Source: Hypoxylon rubiginosum (lineage: Eukaryota; Ascomycota; Sordariomycetes; Xylariales; Hypoxylaceae). Taken from it: a stretch of 64,000 bases of DNA. The notes beneath the pieces were generated by a model. The model ran no database searches and was not told the DNA's origin. It saw nothing but the letters and a program-made list of their open reading frames with translations. Position numbers and translations under genes: made by a program. The stretch covers positions 1 to 64,000 of the forward strand of contig CADCXA010000017.1 of NCBI GenBank assembly GCA_902806565.1, given 5' to 3'. This document shows, one piece after another, positions 1-15,200 of the stretch (positions are counted from its first letter, which is position 1; each line of letters starts with the position of its first letter).

Positions 1-2677
1 TTTATACTTAAATAAAAATTATATAAAATATTTAATTATTTATTAAAACTTTATAATATTTAATTAATTATTAATAAAATTTAATAACTATTTTATTTAT
101 AAATAAAAACCTGCCGTGGAAATTTTTAATAATTATTTAAAGTTATAAAGTTATAATAATAATTAAATAGTTTTATATAATTTTTATTTAAGTTAAAAGT
201 TTTAAGTTTATATTAATATTAAAATTTATATAATAATAAAAATAGTAAAATATATTTATAAATATATATATAAAAATATTAATAAAATTATTATATGTTT
301 ATAAATTAATAAAGGTTTAAAAAATCTTAATTAAAGATTTTAAAATTAAAATAAAATTAATAAATATCTATAAAATTAATTTATAGGATTTTTTAAAGTT
401 ATATATTAACTATTTAAATTTTTTATTTATAATATTAAACCGGTTATTTAATTTTTTACTGTTTATTTATTTAAGAAAAATAAAATAATATATAATATTA
501 TTAAAAACTTTAATATATTAATAAATAAAATTAATCGGTTTTAATTAATATTAATTACTTAGTTTAATTATAATAAATAATATAAAAATAAATGTTATAT
601 TTTATATTAAAATTTTCTTAGTAACTTTTAATAATATCTAAAATTAAAATAAATTAAGTATTAATATAATATAAAAGAAAAAATTAACCGGATTTATTTT
701 ATTTATTTAAAAACTAAAAAAAGATTTTATTTATAAATATTATTTATAACGGTTTTAAAAGTTATAAATTAGTTTAATTTATATAAATATAAAAATTATT
801 AATATTATATTTTCTAGTAAATTTATAAAGCTTAAAATTTATTAAAAAACAATAATTATTAAAATTATTTTTTTAAAAAAACGTATATTTTTATTATAAG
901 TTAATAGTTAAAGCTTATATTTATATATATTATTATTAATAATAATTATTAGATTTTTTTAAATATTTAAAATAAGTTTAAAAGGTATTTTTATAATAAT
1001 TTATTAAAAATAATTATTTGTTTTTATAACTTATTAATTTTTCTTAAAATCGCTTATTTAAATTATAAGTTTTATTTTATTAAACAAAATATTATATATA
1101 ATAAAAATTAAATTAAGGTTAATTTTTTAAACTTTAAATATAACTAGGATTAAGTAAAAAAAAACTGTTTTTTAAAAAAAAAGTTAAATTATAATAAAAA
1201 TAAAAAACAAAATTTATAAAATTAATTACTTTTAAAGTTAAATAATTAATAATATTTAGTTTTTAATATTATTATAAAAACAATATAAAATAATATCTTA
1301 AATATATACTTTTATTTTTAAAACCTTATTAAAATAAGAAAAATTTTTTTATATTTAGTTTTTTATTATTATTATTAATTAAAAAAGAAAATAATTTTAT
1401 ATATTATTTTTTTTAAAATTATAACTTTTTTTATTACTTAATAAAAAAATTATTTATTTGTAATTTAAGATTTTTATTTAGTTAAATTTAAATTTTATTT
1501 ATTTTATAAAATAAAAATTAATAGTTATTAAGTTTTTTTAATAGATATTATTAATTATTTAAAATAAAATAACTATATAATATAAATATATTTTTAAAAT
1601 TATTTATAAAATGTTATATAATATTAAAATAAATAAGTTGTTATTTAATAAAATCCTTACTTTTTTTAAAAAAGATTTTATATAAATTTTATTTATTATT
1701 TAAAAAAAATTACGTTTATAAATTATTAATACTTATTTATAATATTTATTTATATAGGTTTAATTTTAATAATTAATTTTTATAGAAAATATATAAATAA
1801 AATAAATAAACATTAATAAAATTTAGTTTATAAAATAGTTTTATAAAATATTTTATAGTTTTAATTAAAATAAAATAACTTTATTATTAAATATTATAAA
1901 AATGTTTAAGCGTGGTTAAAACTTATATAATTATATATTTCCTCCGGTATTTTTTAAATATAATTAATTATAATTTTACTATTTTTACTACTAGATTTAT
2001 TTTATTTATATATAATATATTTATTAATAAAATTAATAATAAATTATTTTAAAATATTTTTAATAATATTAAATTATATTAATTAATAGATAATTATTTT
2101 TATATAAAAAATATAAGTTTTTATTAACTATTAATAAAAATTATATAATTTTTATAATTAAATAAGATATTTTTAATAAAATTATATTTAAAAGTTAACA
2201 CGCTTATTATATTTTTATATAATTTTAACCTAAATAAAAGTTTTTATAATAAAATATAATTAATAGTAATTTAATTTAAAAAATATAGTATTAAAATAAA
2301 AATATTTAAAAGGGATTTTAATGGTAAAATTTATATTATTCTTAAAATAAAATTAATTTAAAATAATAATAATTAGTTATTTTTATAGTTTAAATAATAG
2401 TTTTTAATTTTAATTTATTTTATAATAATTATAAATAAAACGTAAAAGTAATTTTTTAATATTATTAATATTAATTTATAGTTTTCGGTTTTTATTTATA
2501 GTTAATTTTATATAACTATATTTAAAATATAAAGTATTTAAGGTTTAAAAATCTTAAAACCGTTAAAACCAAATAATAATATTTATAATATAATATATTT
2601 TAAAATCTTTTAAAAGTTAAAAAATAATAATAATATATAAATAATTATTAAGAATTAATAAAAAAATAATACAAAAT

Positions 2678-2679
<2 letters not shown>

Positions 2680-2710
<31 letters not shown>
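2680..2710. repeat. (TA)n microsatellite
   Basis: An uninterrupted run of about 15 TA dinucleotides followed by an A tract, inside the AT-rich block. No function is suggested. Confidence 0.85.
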
Positions 2711-2715
<5 letters not shown>

Positions 2716-4048
2716 AAAGATATTTATTAAAAAGTTAAATTTAAAGGTATTTATTATAATATAATTATTTATAAAAATTTAATATTAATTGGTGTTAATA
2801 AAAATTATTAAATTTATATATATAATATATATTTTTTTTATTTTAAACTAAAAATTTAATTAAATTTTAAGAATCTTTTTATAATTAAAACTATATTTTT
2901 ATAAATTTTTATAAATATTATTAATTAAAACCATAAAAAAAAAATTAATAACTTTATAATAATTTTAAATTATAAAATAACAGTTAAAAGTAAAAACGTT
3001 TTATTTTAATATTTTTAGTATTTATTTTAAATAACTATAGTTTTTATAATAAATATAATTAAATAAATATAATTAATATTTTTTTTAAAAGTTTTAAACT
3101 TAATTAATATTAATTTAAAGTTATTATCACTAATTAGTTTTAATAAAAATAATAATAATAAAACTATTTATATAATAATAAAAATACTTTTAATTTTAAT
3201 ATATTTATTAGTATTTATATATATATATATATATTAATTATTATTTATTTATAATTAATATTAATTAAGGAAAATTAAAAAAAATTAAGGGAAAAAAAAA
3301 CATATTAATTTAATAAATATATTTACTATTATTATTATTATAATAATAATTAATATAAGTTTTATTAAAATAATTAAAAATAATTATATAATAATTAAAA
3401 ATATTATTATTTTTTTTATAATAATTATAAGTTATTTTAAACAATAAAATAATATTAACTATAAATTTATAAATAACTAAAAAGATATTAAAATTTATAA
3501 TTAATAATATAAAAAACTAAAAAATATATATTTATAGTTATTAATATTAATAAAAATTAATATAATTTTTTTAAAATATTTAATTTAATTTTTATAAAAG
3601 GTTTAAAAAAATAAATATTATTTAATTAAAAGTTATTAATTTTATTAGTTATTAAAAGTTAAAGAAAAATATAATTTAGTTTTAAAAAAAATAAATTTTA
3701 TATTTAAATTATTAATTATATTTATAAAATTATTATTAAAACGTATTTTTTTAATATAATTAAAATACTAAGTTAAATATAGTTAATAATTAAAATTATT
3801 TTTAAAGTTAAATAAAAGTTTTTTAAAAATAAAATTAAATAACGTAAAATTATTATTATATAAAACTAAAAAGTGTAAATAAATATTAAAGGTTTAATTA
3901 AATATTATTATTATATTTTAATTAAAACTGTTAGCTTTTAATTAAAAATTATTATAGTTATTATTATTAATTTAATTTTAAGTATATTTATTATTTAACT
4001 AATAAGGTGTAAAAAATAACATAGTAAAAAATATTTTTAGTTTTTTAA

Positions 4049-4167
4049 AGTTATTATAAATGGTTTTTAAGTTATTATAAATAAGTTTTAAATTATTATA
4101 AATGGTTTTTAAGTTAGTTTAAATGGTTTTTAAATTAGTTTAAATAATTTCTAGGTTAATATAAATT
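4049..4167. repeat. 21-bp tandem repeat, about 5.6 copies
   Basis: Units start at 4049, 4070, 4091, 4112, 4133 and 4154 (partial), each of the form RRTTAKTWTAAATGGTTTTTA with point differences and no indels. The period of 21 equals seven codons, so the array may descend from a repeated coding segment of a dead element, but no frame is open now. Confidence 0.8.
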
Positions 4168-6454
4168 AAATAATTAATACCATTATAAATATATAATATT
4201 TTAAATAATAATAAAAATTTATAAAAAGTTATTAAAACTTAGTAATAAAATTAATAATTAAAAAAAAAGCGAGATTTTAATTAAAATTAATAAGTTAATT
4301 AATATAAGATTTTTAAAAAATTTTATTAAATATAAATTAGTTATAATAAATTTATATTAATTATTTTAAAGTTTAATTAATTTTTTTTAATATAAAATAA
4401 ATAAAAGATTAATATATTAATAAATTTAAATATATAATTAAAATTTATAAAAATTAAAAGTAAATAATTAAAATTATATAATTTAAATAAATATAAAGTA
4501 TTATAATATTATATATAAAAGTAATTTTTAAAAACTATAAATCTTAAAAAAGTTTTATTTAAAATAAAATAGTTATAAATAAAGTTAATAAAAAGTTATT
4601 AATATTAATAAAAAATTAAAGATACTAGGAATCTAAATATAATATTATTTTTTATATATAATAAATAAAAATTAAAAAATAAAATAAAAAGAGAATAAAA
4701 AAAATTTAAAAATATTATAAAAAAATAAAAAAAACTAAAAAATATAATTAGTTGTAATTATTTATAAAAAGCGGGTTATAAATAATATAAATTAAGTAAA
4801 TTATATATAATATAATTATTATAAAAAGATAAATTATTTAATATTAAATAAAACTAATTAAAACTATAAATTATTAAGTAATAATTTATTTAAAAAATAT
4901 AATCTAGTTATTTATAAAGTGGGTAGTTTAAAAAATTAATAAAAATATAAATAAAATAATAAATTATTTTATTTTAAAACTTAATAATATTATTAATATA
5001 ATAATATATAATAAAATTAATAATAATAATATTTTATAAATATTAATATTATTTAATATAAATAATAATAATAATAATAAAATTATTAAATATAAAAATA
5101 TAAACGATATTTATAATATATATTATTAAATTAATATTATAATTAAAAGTATTAATATATTTAATATTTTTCATTTATTTAATATATATTATATTAAAAA
5201 GATTTAAATATTAAAGTTTTATATAACGTTTATTATATATATAAATTTATTTAATATAAATTACTATAAATATATATTTATATATAATTATTTATTATAA
5301 TTTTATAATAATAAAAATAAATTTTATTAAAATATAAAAAAGCTATTAAAATAATTATTAATATTAATTATTTAATTTTATTAACGCTTATTATTATATT
5401 TTATATGTTAGGTTTTTATTTTATTAAACTTAAAAAAAATACCAATAAAAACTTATATTTATAAAATTAAAACTATTAAAAAAATTAAAGTTATTATAAA
5501 ATAAAATAAAAGCGGGTTTAATAAAATATAAAATAAAAAAACCAATTATAAATATAAATATAAAATAATAATTATTATTAATAAATTATAATATATTAAA
5601 AAAAAAATAATAAATTATTTATAATATATATTAAATTTTTAAGTTTTAATTTACTAATAATAATATAAAATTTAATTATATTTAATATATATAAAAATAT
5701 ATATTTAAATTTAAGTTTTATTATTAATAAGTTAAAAAAATTATTTAAAACTTATTATTAAATTAAATTAATTTATATTTTTAATAAAATATATTTTTAT
5801 ATTTTATTTAATAATAAGCTTATAATATTTTTAAGTAACTAAGTTTATTATTAATATATATAATTATTATATTTTTATTATAATATTTATAATAATTTTA
5901 AAAATATTATAAAGTTTTATATAAAACGTATTTATAAATTCGGTTATAATAAACTTAAAAAATTATATATAAATTAAAACGGGAATATATTATTACTATA
6001 AATATAAAAAGTTATTTAAATTAATAAAATAATTAAATAATAATATAATAAAAAACTAATTAATAACGTTATTATAAACTTTTTATATTTAAATAATAAG
6101 TTTATATTAACCTTAATTATATAAGTTTATATTAATTTTAATTATATTATATATTTTAAAAATAAATATATTTAATTTACTTAATATATATTATAATTTT
6201 ATATTTTAAAAAGAATTAAATAATTTAATTTTTTTTTTAGTAAAAAAAGATATTAAACGATTAATTAAAAAAAAAATATTAGTTAAAATATAAAAACCTT
6301 ATATTTAAAAAAAAAAATATTATATTATTTATCATATATTTATAATAAATTATAATATTTATATTAAACTAATAAATCAAATTTTAATAATAATTATTTT
6401 ATTTTATTATATTTATTTAATTTATATAAAGTTTAAACTTATAATATATAATAA

Positions 6455-6636
6455 TATTAAATAATAAGAAATTATTTTAAAGAACTTATTTAAGTTTTAT
6501 ATATAAGCTAATAATTAAAGCTATAATAACCTTATTATAAGGTTATTTTAAAGAATTATAAAAATATATATAATTAAAAGAAATATATTTAATATATAAA
6601 ATTAACTTTTTAATTAAATATATATATAATTTAACA
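6455..6636 (+). repeat. left LTR
   Basis: 182 bp, aligned without gaps to 12081-12262. It begins TATTAAAT (one transition from TG) and ends ATTTAACA. No primer-binding site can be recognised in the AT-only sequence that follows. Confidence 0.82.
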
Positions 6637-9600
6637 ATTAAAAGTTTTATTTTACTTAAAAATTAAAAAGTTATATATAAATAACAATATATAATTTTTA
6701 ATTAATTGAAAATTATAAAATTATAAAATGGTTATATTAATAAAATTTTTTATAATTCGAATTTAATTAATAGTAAAAAAAATAATATATTAAAAATAAT
6801 AAAAAAGAAAGTTTTTTATAATAACCTAATTAATTAAAAATAATAAGATAAAAAGTTTTAAATAAAGGTTATTAATCTAGAATTTTAAAAGTATATTAAT
6901 TTTATAGAAACATTAAAATAACTAAAAAAGCCATTTTAACTAAATATTAATAATTATTTAAAAAAAACTTAACAAATAATACGAAATTTATTAAATAATA
7001 GTTTTTAAACTACGATAAATAAAAGTTAAAAGAAATAAGTTAAAATAAATAAAAAACCTATAAGTTTAATAAAAATAACGAAAAAAAATAAAGCTATTTA
7101 CAAGGAAAATTAGATTTTTTATAGTTATAATTACAAGATTTATTAAACTTATTAATAAGTAATTAAAAAACTAAAAAACTAAGTTATTAACTTTATATTT
7201 TTAAATTACCAAAATATATGTTTTAATTTAATAAACACTTTATATAAATAATATAAAAAATTATTTATTATTAGTAAAATATATAATAATTAATTAAAGT
7301 TATAAGCTTAAAAACAATATAAAAAAATAATATAATAACTAATAAAAATACTTAAAAATTTTAAAATATAAATAACTAAATAAAAATCAGTTATTATAAA
7401 TATAAAAGTAAAAAGTTTTATAAATATTACTAATAACTAATTATTAATAAAAGATTTTAAAGTTATATTTAACGGTGTTTTAAATAACTAAATAACTAGT
7501 TATAAACTATTAAATATTAATAAAATTAAAAGTAATATATTTAGTTATTTAAATATAATAACTGTTTTATATAAATATATATTTTTATAATTAACTTTTA
7601 TACGGCTTTATTTTATAAAAAAAGTATTTATTATTTAATTTAATAATATAAAATCTAATTATAATAAAGATTTAAATATTAAGTTAAGAAAAAAAAAAAA
7701 CGTTATTTTTAAACCTTTTAATTAATTAAAATAAAGTAAAAATAATAAAAGTTATAATAAATTATAAGGTTAAAACAATTTAAATAAACAAATTAAATTA
7801 ACTAAGAAAAAACAAGCCGATATATTTATTAATTACTTATAAAAAACTAACATTTTATATTTAATTTATTACGGTTATTATAAGATTTTTAACTACTGGT
7901 ATATTATTAAAAATAAAACTCTAAAAAATTAAACCTTGAATTTTATTATAAAAAGAATAATTAAATATAAAATAACTAAAAATAATATATTTACTAAGCT
8001 AGTTAAAAAAATAAAAAAAAGATTATTTATATAAAATAAGGATTAATTAGTTTAAATAATTAAGAGAATAAAAAAAACATTTTTAATTTTATAAGCCACA
8101 TTTAAAATTAATATTTATTTTTTAAAAAACTTAATAATTTTAAACTTAAAAATTACTATTTATATTTTTAATTAATTTAATTAATTTCTATTATACCGAA
8201 TAATATATATTAAAGATACGATTTTTATAAAAAACTTAGTTATATTTATATAAAAATATAAAGAAATAAATATATATTTAAAAAGTTTAAAAGAAATAAA
8301 ACTTTTATAATTATAAAAAATAATATATTATAAAAAATTCGTTTATAATATAATATTATTAAGGTTTTTAAAAAAAATAAAATACTGGTAAAACTATAAA
8401 AATATAAATAACTACCTATAAAAAAAAAATAATTCCATCTTATATATTATTATTAATAAATAAAACCAATATATTTTAAAGGATTTTTTTAAAAATTTTA
8501 CCAATTACTTATTTTATATAAAAAGCGTTAAATTTAACAACTAAATAAAATAACTTTTAAATATAATAACTAATAAATTATAATATTTATAATTTGGTTA
8601 TTTAAAACTAAAAACCTTTAATTATATAACTAATTATTTTTAAAAAGTGAAAATTAAAAAGTTTAATTTAATTAAAAAAATTAATTAAATTATTATAATA
8701 AAATATAATATATATAACTATAAAAAAACCAAAAAGTTTAATTATTATAAATATTATAAACAACTAAACAAACTAAATAAACATTTAATTATTAATTTTT
8801 ATAACTTAAAAATAAACTCTTAAAAATATTAATATATAATATTAATTATTAATAAATATATAAAATAAGTTTAAAACTTTTATTTTAAAAATTATATTTT
8901 AAACTTAATTATTAAAATTTTAAACTAGATATTTAAAATTATTTAAAAATAACATTAACTTAATATTAAAACTATTAAATATAATAATAAACTAATAATA
9001 AAAAAACACACTATATGAAATTATATTTAATAAATATATTATATTAAACTTAAGCTTTTAATATTAAATACGTAAAATTAAAATAAAAACGTTAAATATT
9101 TAAAAAATGTAATTAAGTAAAAAACTTAAATAATAAAAATAAAATTAAAACTTTTAAGTTTTTTATAAATAAAAGTTTTTAAAGTTATTATTTATTTTTA
9201 TAATCACACTTTTAAATATAACCTTAACTAATAATTTTTATATAAACACTTTTATATTTATTTAACATTTAAAAATAATATAATTACTAATAAAAAACTA
9301 TATTAAGCTTATTTAAAAATATATAAATATAAAATGTTTATATTTATTATAAAAATAAAATAAAAATAAAACCAATATTAACATTTTAATTTAAAAGTAT
9401 AAATAAATTATTTAATAGATTATAACTTTATAAATATTTATAATATTTAAATTTTTATATTAAAATAAGTTATTAAAATATAAAACGTTATATTTAATAA
9501 AAACATTATATTTAATAAAAATATTTTATTTTTAAAAAATAACCTGTTATATATAATAAAAAAAAATATTTAAGATTTAGTTAACTAAGTTACTATTTTA

Positions 9601-9847
9601 TAAAATATAAAAAAAAAAACTAACTTAAAGTTATCGGCTTTTAAAAAAGATAAAATAAAAATAAAAATACCAATAAAAAATAAAGGTAAGTAAAATTATA
9701 AAATAAATAATAATAATAAAAAGTGTAATAATAAAGAAACTAAAAAACTTAATTACTTTTATATTAAAATTATATTTATATTATATTTTACTTTTAATAC
9801 TACTTTTTTACTAATTATTTTATTATTTATTATAATAATAAAAAAAA

Positions 9848-10039
9848 AGTTAAACGTTATAAATTACGTTTTTTTAAATATAAATATAAAAAAAAAGTTA
9901 AACGCTATAAATTATATTTTTTTAAATATAATTAAAAAATTAAAGTTAAATGTTATAAATTATACTTTTTATAATAAAATAAAAAAAATAAAATTAAATG
10001 TTATAAATCACGCCTTTTAAAATAAAAATATAAAAAACG
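9848..10039. repeat. 48-bp tandem repeat, 4 copies
   Basis: Units start at 9848, 9896, 9944 and 9992, each opening with RRTTAAAYGYTATAAATYA and ending in an A/T-rich run. The spacing is exactly 48 bp each time (16 codons), with mostly transition differences. The array lies in the interior of the LTR element and may be a former protein repeat. Confidence 0.78.
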
Positions 10040-12080
10040 TTATTTTAATAAGTTAAGCTATAGCTTTTAATATACTTTTAAAGTAAACTAAAAAAAATTC
10101 ATTTATTTTTTATTTTAAAACTATAAACTATATAATAAGTTAAAAAGCCACGTTTAATATAAAACACTTAATTTTAACAATAAAATTAATATATAGAAAA
10201 TTAATAAGTAAAATATAAGTAATATAAATAATATATTATTTATAATATTATTTTATAAGCTAAGTAAATTTAAATTTAATATCACGCCCGGGATTATATA
10301 AATTTAAAAAGCTGTAAAAATTTTTATAAAAAAAATAAAAAATCTATAAAAAGAATTTATTACTTTTTTTAAAAACTTATAAAAAGTTATAAAATTATAC
10401 CTTAAAATAAGGATTTAAAAAAGCTAAGAAATTATATTTAAATAATTATAAAAAAATAAACTTTTAAGTTAAATATAAATAATAAATTGTTAATAATAAG
10501 TAGATTTTAAATTATATATAAATATATATATATAAATTTAATAAACATAAATAATTTATAAAATATAAAGTAAGGTTAATAGTTTAAAAAAACCAGTAAA
10601 CTAAAAATAAATATTTAAATATTTATATTTTAATATTAATTAAAAGATTATTTTAAACTTTTATTATAATTATAATAAAATTTAACCTTAAACTAATTTA
10701 ATATAATGTAATTAACGTATTTATAAATATAAATTTAAATAAGAAAATTTATATAAAAATATCTTTAAAATACTGGAAACATTAAATTATTTTACGTTTA
10801 TTAAAAACGTTATATAAATTAAAAGAATCTTTTATATTTTAATAAAAAAAACTAATTAAAATACTTATAAAATTAGGTTTTTTAGTTGTTTTTCATAAGT
10901 TTTATTATTTTTTTAAAAATAGAGTGCTAATTTTTTTTTATGTTAATAATATTATTTTTATATATTAAAATCACAAGTAATAAATAATAAACGTAATAAT
11001 ATTATAACTATAAAAAAAATATTAACTTATAAATAAAAATAATTTATAATGGTTTCTTAAAATTAAAGTGATTAAAAATTAAAATAAAAAACTGATTTAG
11101 CTTTTTTAATTTTTATATATAAATAAATTAAATAAACTGTTAATAAATAAGAAACTAAAAATTATTCTTTTAATTTTTATAAGAAATAAAAAACTGTTAT
11201 TTTTATTAAAATTAACTTTTTTATAGTTTATTTAATAATATTAATAAAAAATTAAATCGATATTATATATAATAATAATTATATATTTTAATATTATTTT
11301 TATAGTTTTTTAACTAGTTAAATTTAATATAAATCTTAGTAATAAACATTATTTTAAAATTAACTAATTAATTTAATATTTTTTTACCATTTAATATTTA
11401 TTTTTATAATATAAATATACCGATATATTTAAAATAATTAGTAACGTTTTATTTATCGATAATATTTTTAATTAAAAAAGTTTATAAATATATATAAGAA
11501 AATTATTTAAAGAAGTAATTAAATAACATATAAATAAGTAAAATATAATAATTATTTTTATAATAAAAACAAAGTTATTATCTTTTATATAAGTTATAAA
11601 AAAAGTTATATTTATATTATATTTAATTATAAAACTTAATATAAGTTTAAATAACTTAAGAATTATAATATATTATAATAATAAATAAATAATTAAACTG
11701 GTATATATAAATATTATATTATTTTAAATTAAGTTATAATATATAAATATTTATAATTATTAGTTATAATAAAAAACACTTGTAAATTAAATTAAAATTA
11801 TTTATATTTTTATAAAAAATATAATAATAAACGGTTTTATTAAGGTATTTATTATAAAAAAATTCGTTATATTTATTTAATAATTAAATTTAATAGATAT
11901 ATAAAAAAGAATTAAATCTAGATAAATTTATAAGTTTATAAAAAAGAACTTTAATAAGATAAAAAACTTTTTATTTAATAAAGAAAATAATATATATATA
12001 ATTAACAATTAAAAAATATTAAAAAATAAGTCCTAATTATTTAAACTTTTTTATTAAAAATAAATAAGCTTAAAAAAGTG

Positions 12081-12262
12081 TGTTAAATAATAAAAGATTA
12101 TTTTAAAAAATTTATTTAAGTTTTATATATAAACTAATAACTAAAGCTATAATAATTTTATTATAAAATTATTTTAAGGAATTATAAAAACATATATAAT
12201 TAAAAAAGATATATTTAATATATAAAATTAACCCCTTAATTAAATACACACGTAATTTAATA
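12081..12262 (+). repeat. right LTR
   Basis: 182 bp, beginning TGTTAAAT and ending ATTTAATA, followed by the AATAA target-site duplicate. It keeps several G and C bases that are A or T in the left LTR and lacks others, so both copies were mutated independently. Confidence 0.82.
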
Positions 12263-15200
12263 AATAAAAATAAATTTAAATATAAATAAAACCAGCGGCT
12301 AAAAAACGTTAAATTTATTATTAGTTTTTTATATTTTAATTTTATTAATAACTTTAATATTTTTAATAATTTATATAAATTATTAATAAGTAATTATTTT
12401 ATATTAATTATTTTATTATTATTAAAACACGCTTATTTAAATTATATATTTTTATTAATATTAAATTTTTATATATTTAATTTTAAAAATATAATTAAAA
12501 TATATAAAATATTAAATAATTTTAATAATAACGTTAATATATTTATTAATAATAAAAATATTATAATATATATATTTATATTAATATATATTAATAATAT
12601 ATTTTAATAAGCTAAAAATTACAGTTTTAAAAAACTTAAAAAATATAAATTTTATTATAATTATTATATATTATTAAGTTTAAAAACCACTAAGTAATTT
12701 ATATTTATATTTAATTTTAATATTATTAAATATAATTAATTTTATTATTAAATTAAATAAATATAATATATAATATATAATATATATTAAAATAATATTA
12801 TTAAAAAAATATATAAATAATAATAAAAAATATTAATTTTTATATTAATATTTAATATAATTTTTTTAACGCTTAATTTAATTTTTTTATAATATATTTT
12901 AACTTTAATTATTAAAATATTATTTTAATAATTATAATATAATATTATATATAATATAATTATTAATAAATTTAACTTTTTTATAAAACTAATTTAAATT
13001 AAAATATATTTAAATTAAGTTTTTTAAAAAAATTAATAAAATTAATAACCTAGTTAATATAATTATTAAAGTATATATTATTATAATAAAAAATAATATT
13101 ATATTTTTTAAATTTTACTTAATAATTAAAAATTAAAATAATTTAATATTTATTATAAAAAACGTTAAAAAATATTTTAATTAACTATATATAATTATAA
13201 TAATATTATTATTTAAATTATATATATTAATTATTATAATATTTTAAAAAGTTATTAATAAAATAATAAATAATATTAATATAATTATATTAAGATTTAA
13301 GTTATAATTAATTAAATTTATATTTTATATATTATATTTAAATATTTATTTTAAAATACATTTTATTAATATTATAAAAAAATATAAACTTATAATAAAT
13401 ATTAATATTTTAATTAAAAGAAATTTATATTAATAAGTTATTATAATTTTATTATAAATATAATTAATTATATATAAATTTTTTAAGCTTTATATATATA
13501 AAATAAATTATTAAAATATTAAATTTATATTACTAATAAAATATAATATATAAATAATAATTTATTTAACTTTAAAAAATATATTTTAATATAATAACTT
13601 TAAATTAATTATTATTTTATAAAAATTATAAAAGGAATATTTAATTTTATTTTATAGTATATTATTTTAATTAAATTATAATAAACTAGTTAATTTAATA
13701 AAAAAAAAATAACATTAAAATAAATATTATAATATTTATAAATAAAACTTATATTTAGCTTTTAATAATAAATTATATTTTAATAAAAAAAATTAAATAA
13801 ATAAAATATATTATTTTTAAATATAAATCGCTTTTTATTTAAATATAAAATATAATAAAAAATAATAATATAGTTATTTTATTTAAAACTAGTTTATATT
13901 AAGCTTATTATAAAAACTATAATAAAAACGAAAAATATTTTAAAAGCTAGGTTAATTATATATAAATTTAATAGTTTTATAAATTTAAATTTAATAAATA
14001 ATATATATTATATATTATATAATTTTTAATTTAATTAAATAATATTTATATTATTTTTTAATTAATATATAATATTTTATATATAATTTATTAGTTGTTA
14101 TATATTTTTTATTAAAATATTATATAGCTAGTTAAATATTTTTTATTTTTATTATTATATATTAATTTTTTATATAATTATAATAATATATAAAAATAAT
14201 TTATATTTAAAATAAAAGATTATATTTATTATTATAACTTAAATAATTTTAATTATATAAATTATATATTTTTATTTAATTTATTTAAAAAGCGTTATAT
14301 TTTTATAGTTATAATATTTATATAATATAACGGTAATTAAAATAAATTATTTAATATAAAAATTATAAAATTATTAAATAATAAATTAATTATTATTGGT
14401 TTTTTAGTAATTAAATTTATAAAGTTATACCTAGTTATAATTAATAATATTAAGCTTATATATAATAATTTAAAATTAAATTAAATATAATATAATATTA
14501 ATTTAGCGATATATATAAATATAAATATTAAAAAAAACTAATAATAAAAAAGGTTTTATAATATTAATATAATATTATTTATTAATTAAAATATAAGTAA
14601 CATATAATAAAAAAAAATAATAAATATTATATTTTTCTTATTTATTTATAAGTTAATAATATATAAAATTATAATATATATTTTTAATAATACCTAGTTA
14701 AAAAAATACTATTAAGTTTTTAAATTTCCTTTTATTTTTTTATAAATTATAAATATATTAATTAACTATTTTAATATTTTAAAAAAATTTATTAATATTA
14801 TAATATATTTAATATAAATTAACTTTAATATTTAACTTATATTATACTTTTATAATATATTAATATAACGTTTAAATTTCGCTATAAAAATATTATTATA
14901 AGTTTTATTATAAGTTAAAAAATATATTAAAAAAGTTATATTTTATTTAAATAAAAACGTAAATTACTTATAAATAACTAAATATTATTAAATTAAATAA
15001 ACTAATAAATTATAATAAAAAATAAATATTATAAAGTTTATAATAAATTAATTTAAATAAAATAATTATAAATATATTAAAATAATTTTAAATAATAAAA
15101 TAATTTTTAATTATAAAATAATTTTTAATATTAATAATAATTTTATATTAATTAATAATTATAATATATAAATAATTATAAATATAAAAATAATTATATA

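Larger units (their letters stand above)
1..6454. repeat. AT-rich, gene-free block (left part)
   Basis: The sequence is almost wholly A and T with scattered single G or C, and no open reading frame survives. This is the look of transposon DNA after repeat-induced point mutation, which changes CpA to TpA on both strands. I could not delimit individual elements here apart from a 21-bp tandem repeat and a TA microsatellite. The block continues off the left edge. That it is old transposon DNA is inference; the composition is seen directly. Confidence 0.85.
6455..12262 (+). mobile_element. RIP-degraded LTR retrotransposon
   Basis: Two direct repeats of exactly 182 bp (6455-6636 and 12081-12262) bound a 5.4-kb interior. 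The intact LTR termini are TGTTAAAT (start of the right copy) and ATTTAACA (end of the left copy), which are inverted complements, as is usual for LTRs beginning TG and ending CA. The other two termini are the same except for one transition each (TATTAAAT, ATTTAATA). A 5-bp direct repeat AATAA flanks the element. A purine-rich tract (AAAAAAGTG) sits directly before the right LTR, the expected place for a polypurine tract on the + strand. All differences between the LTRs, about 23, are transitions with no gaps, the signature of RIP. No gag or pol frame remains open, so the superfamily (Gypsy or Copia) cannot be told by eye. Confidence 0.82.
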
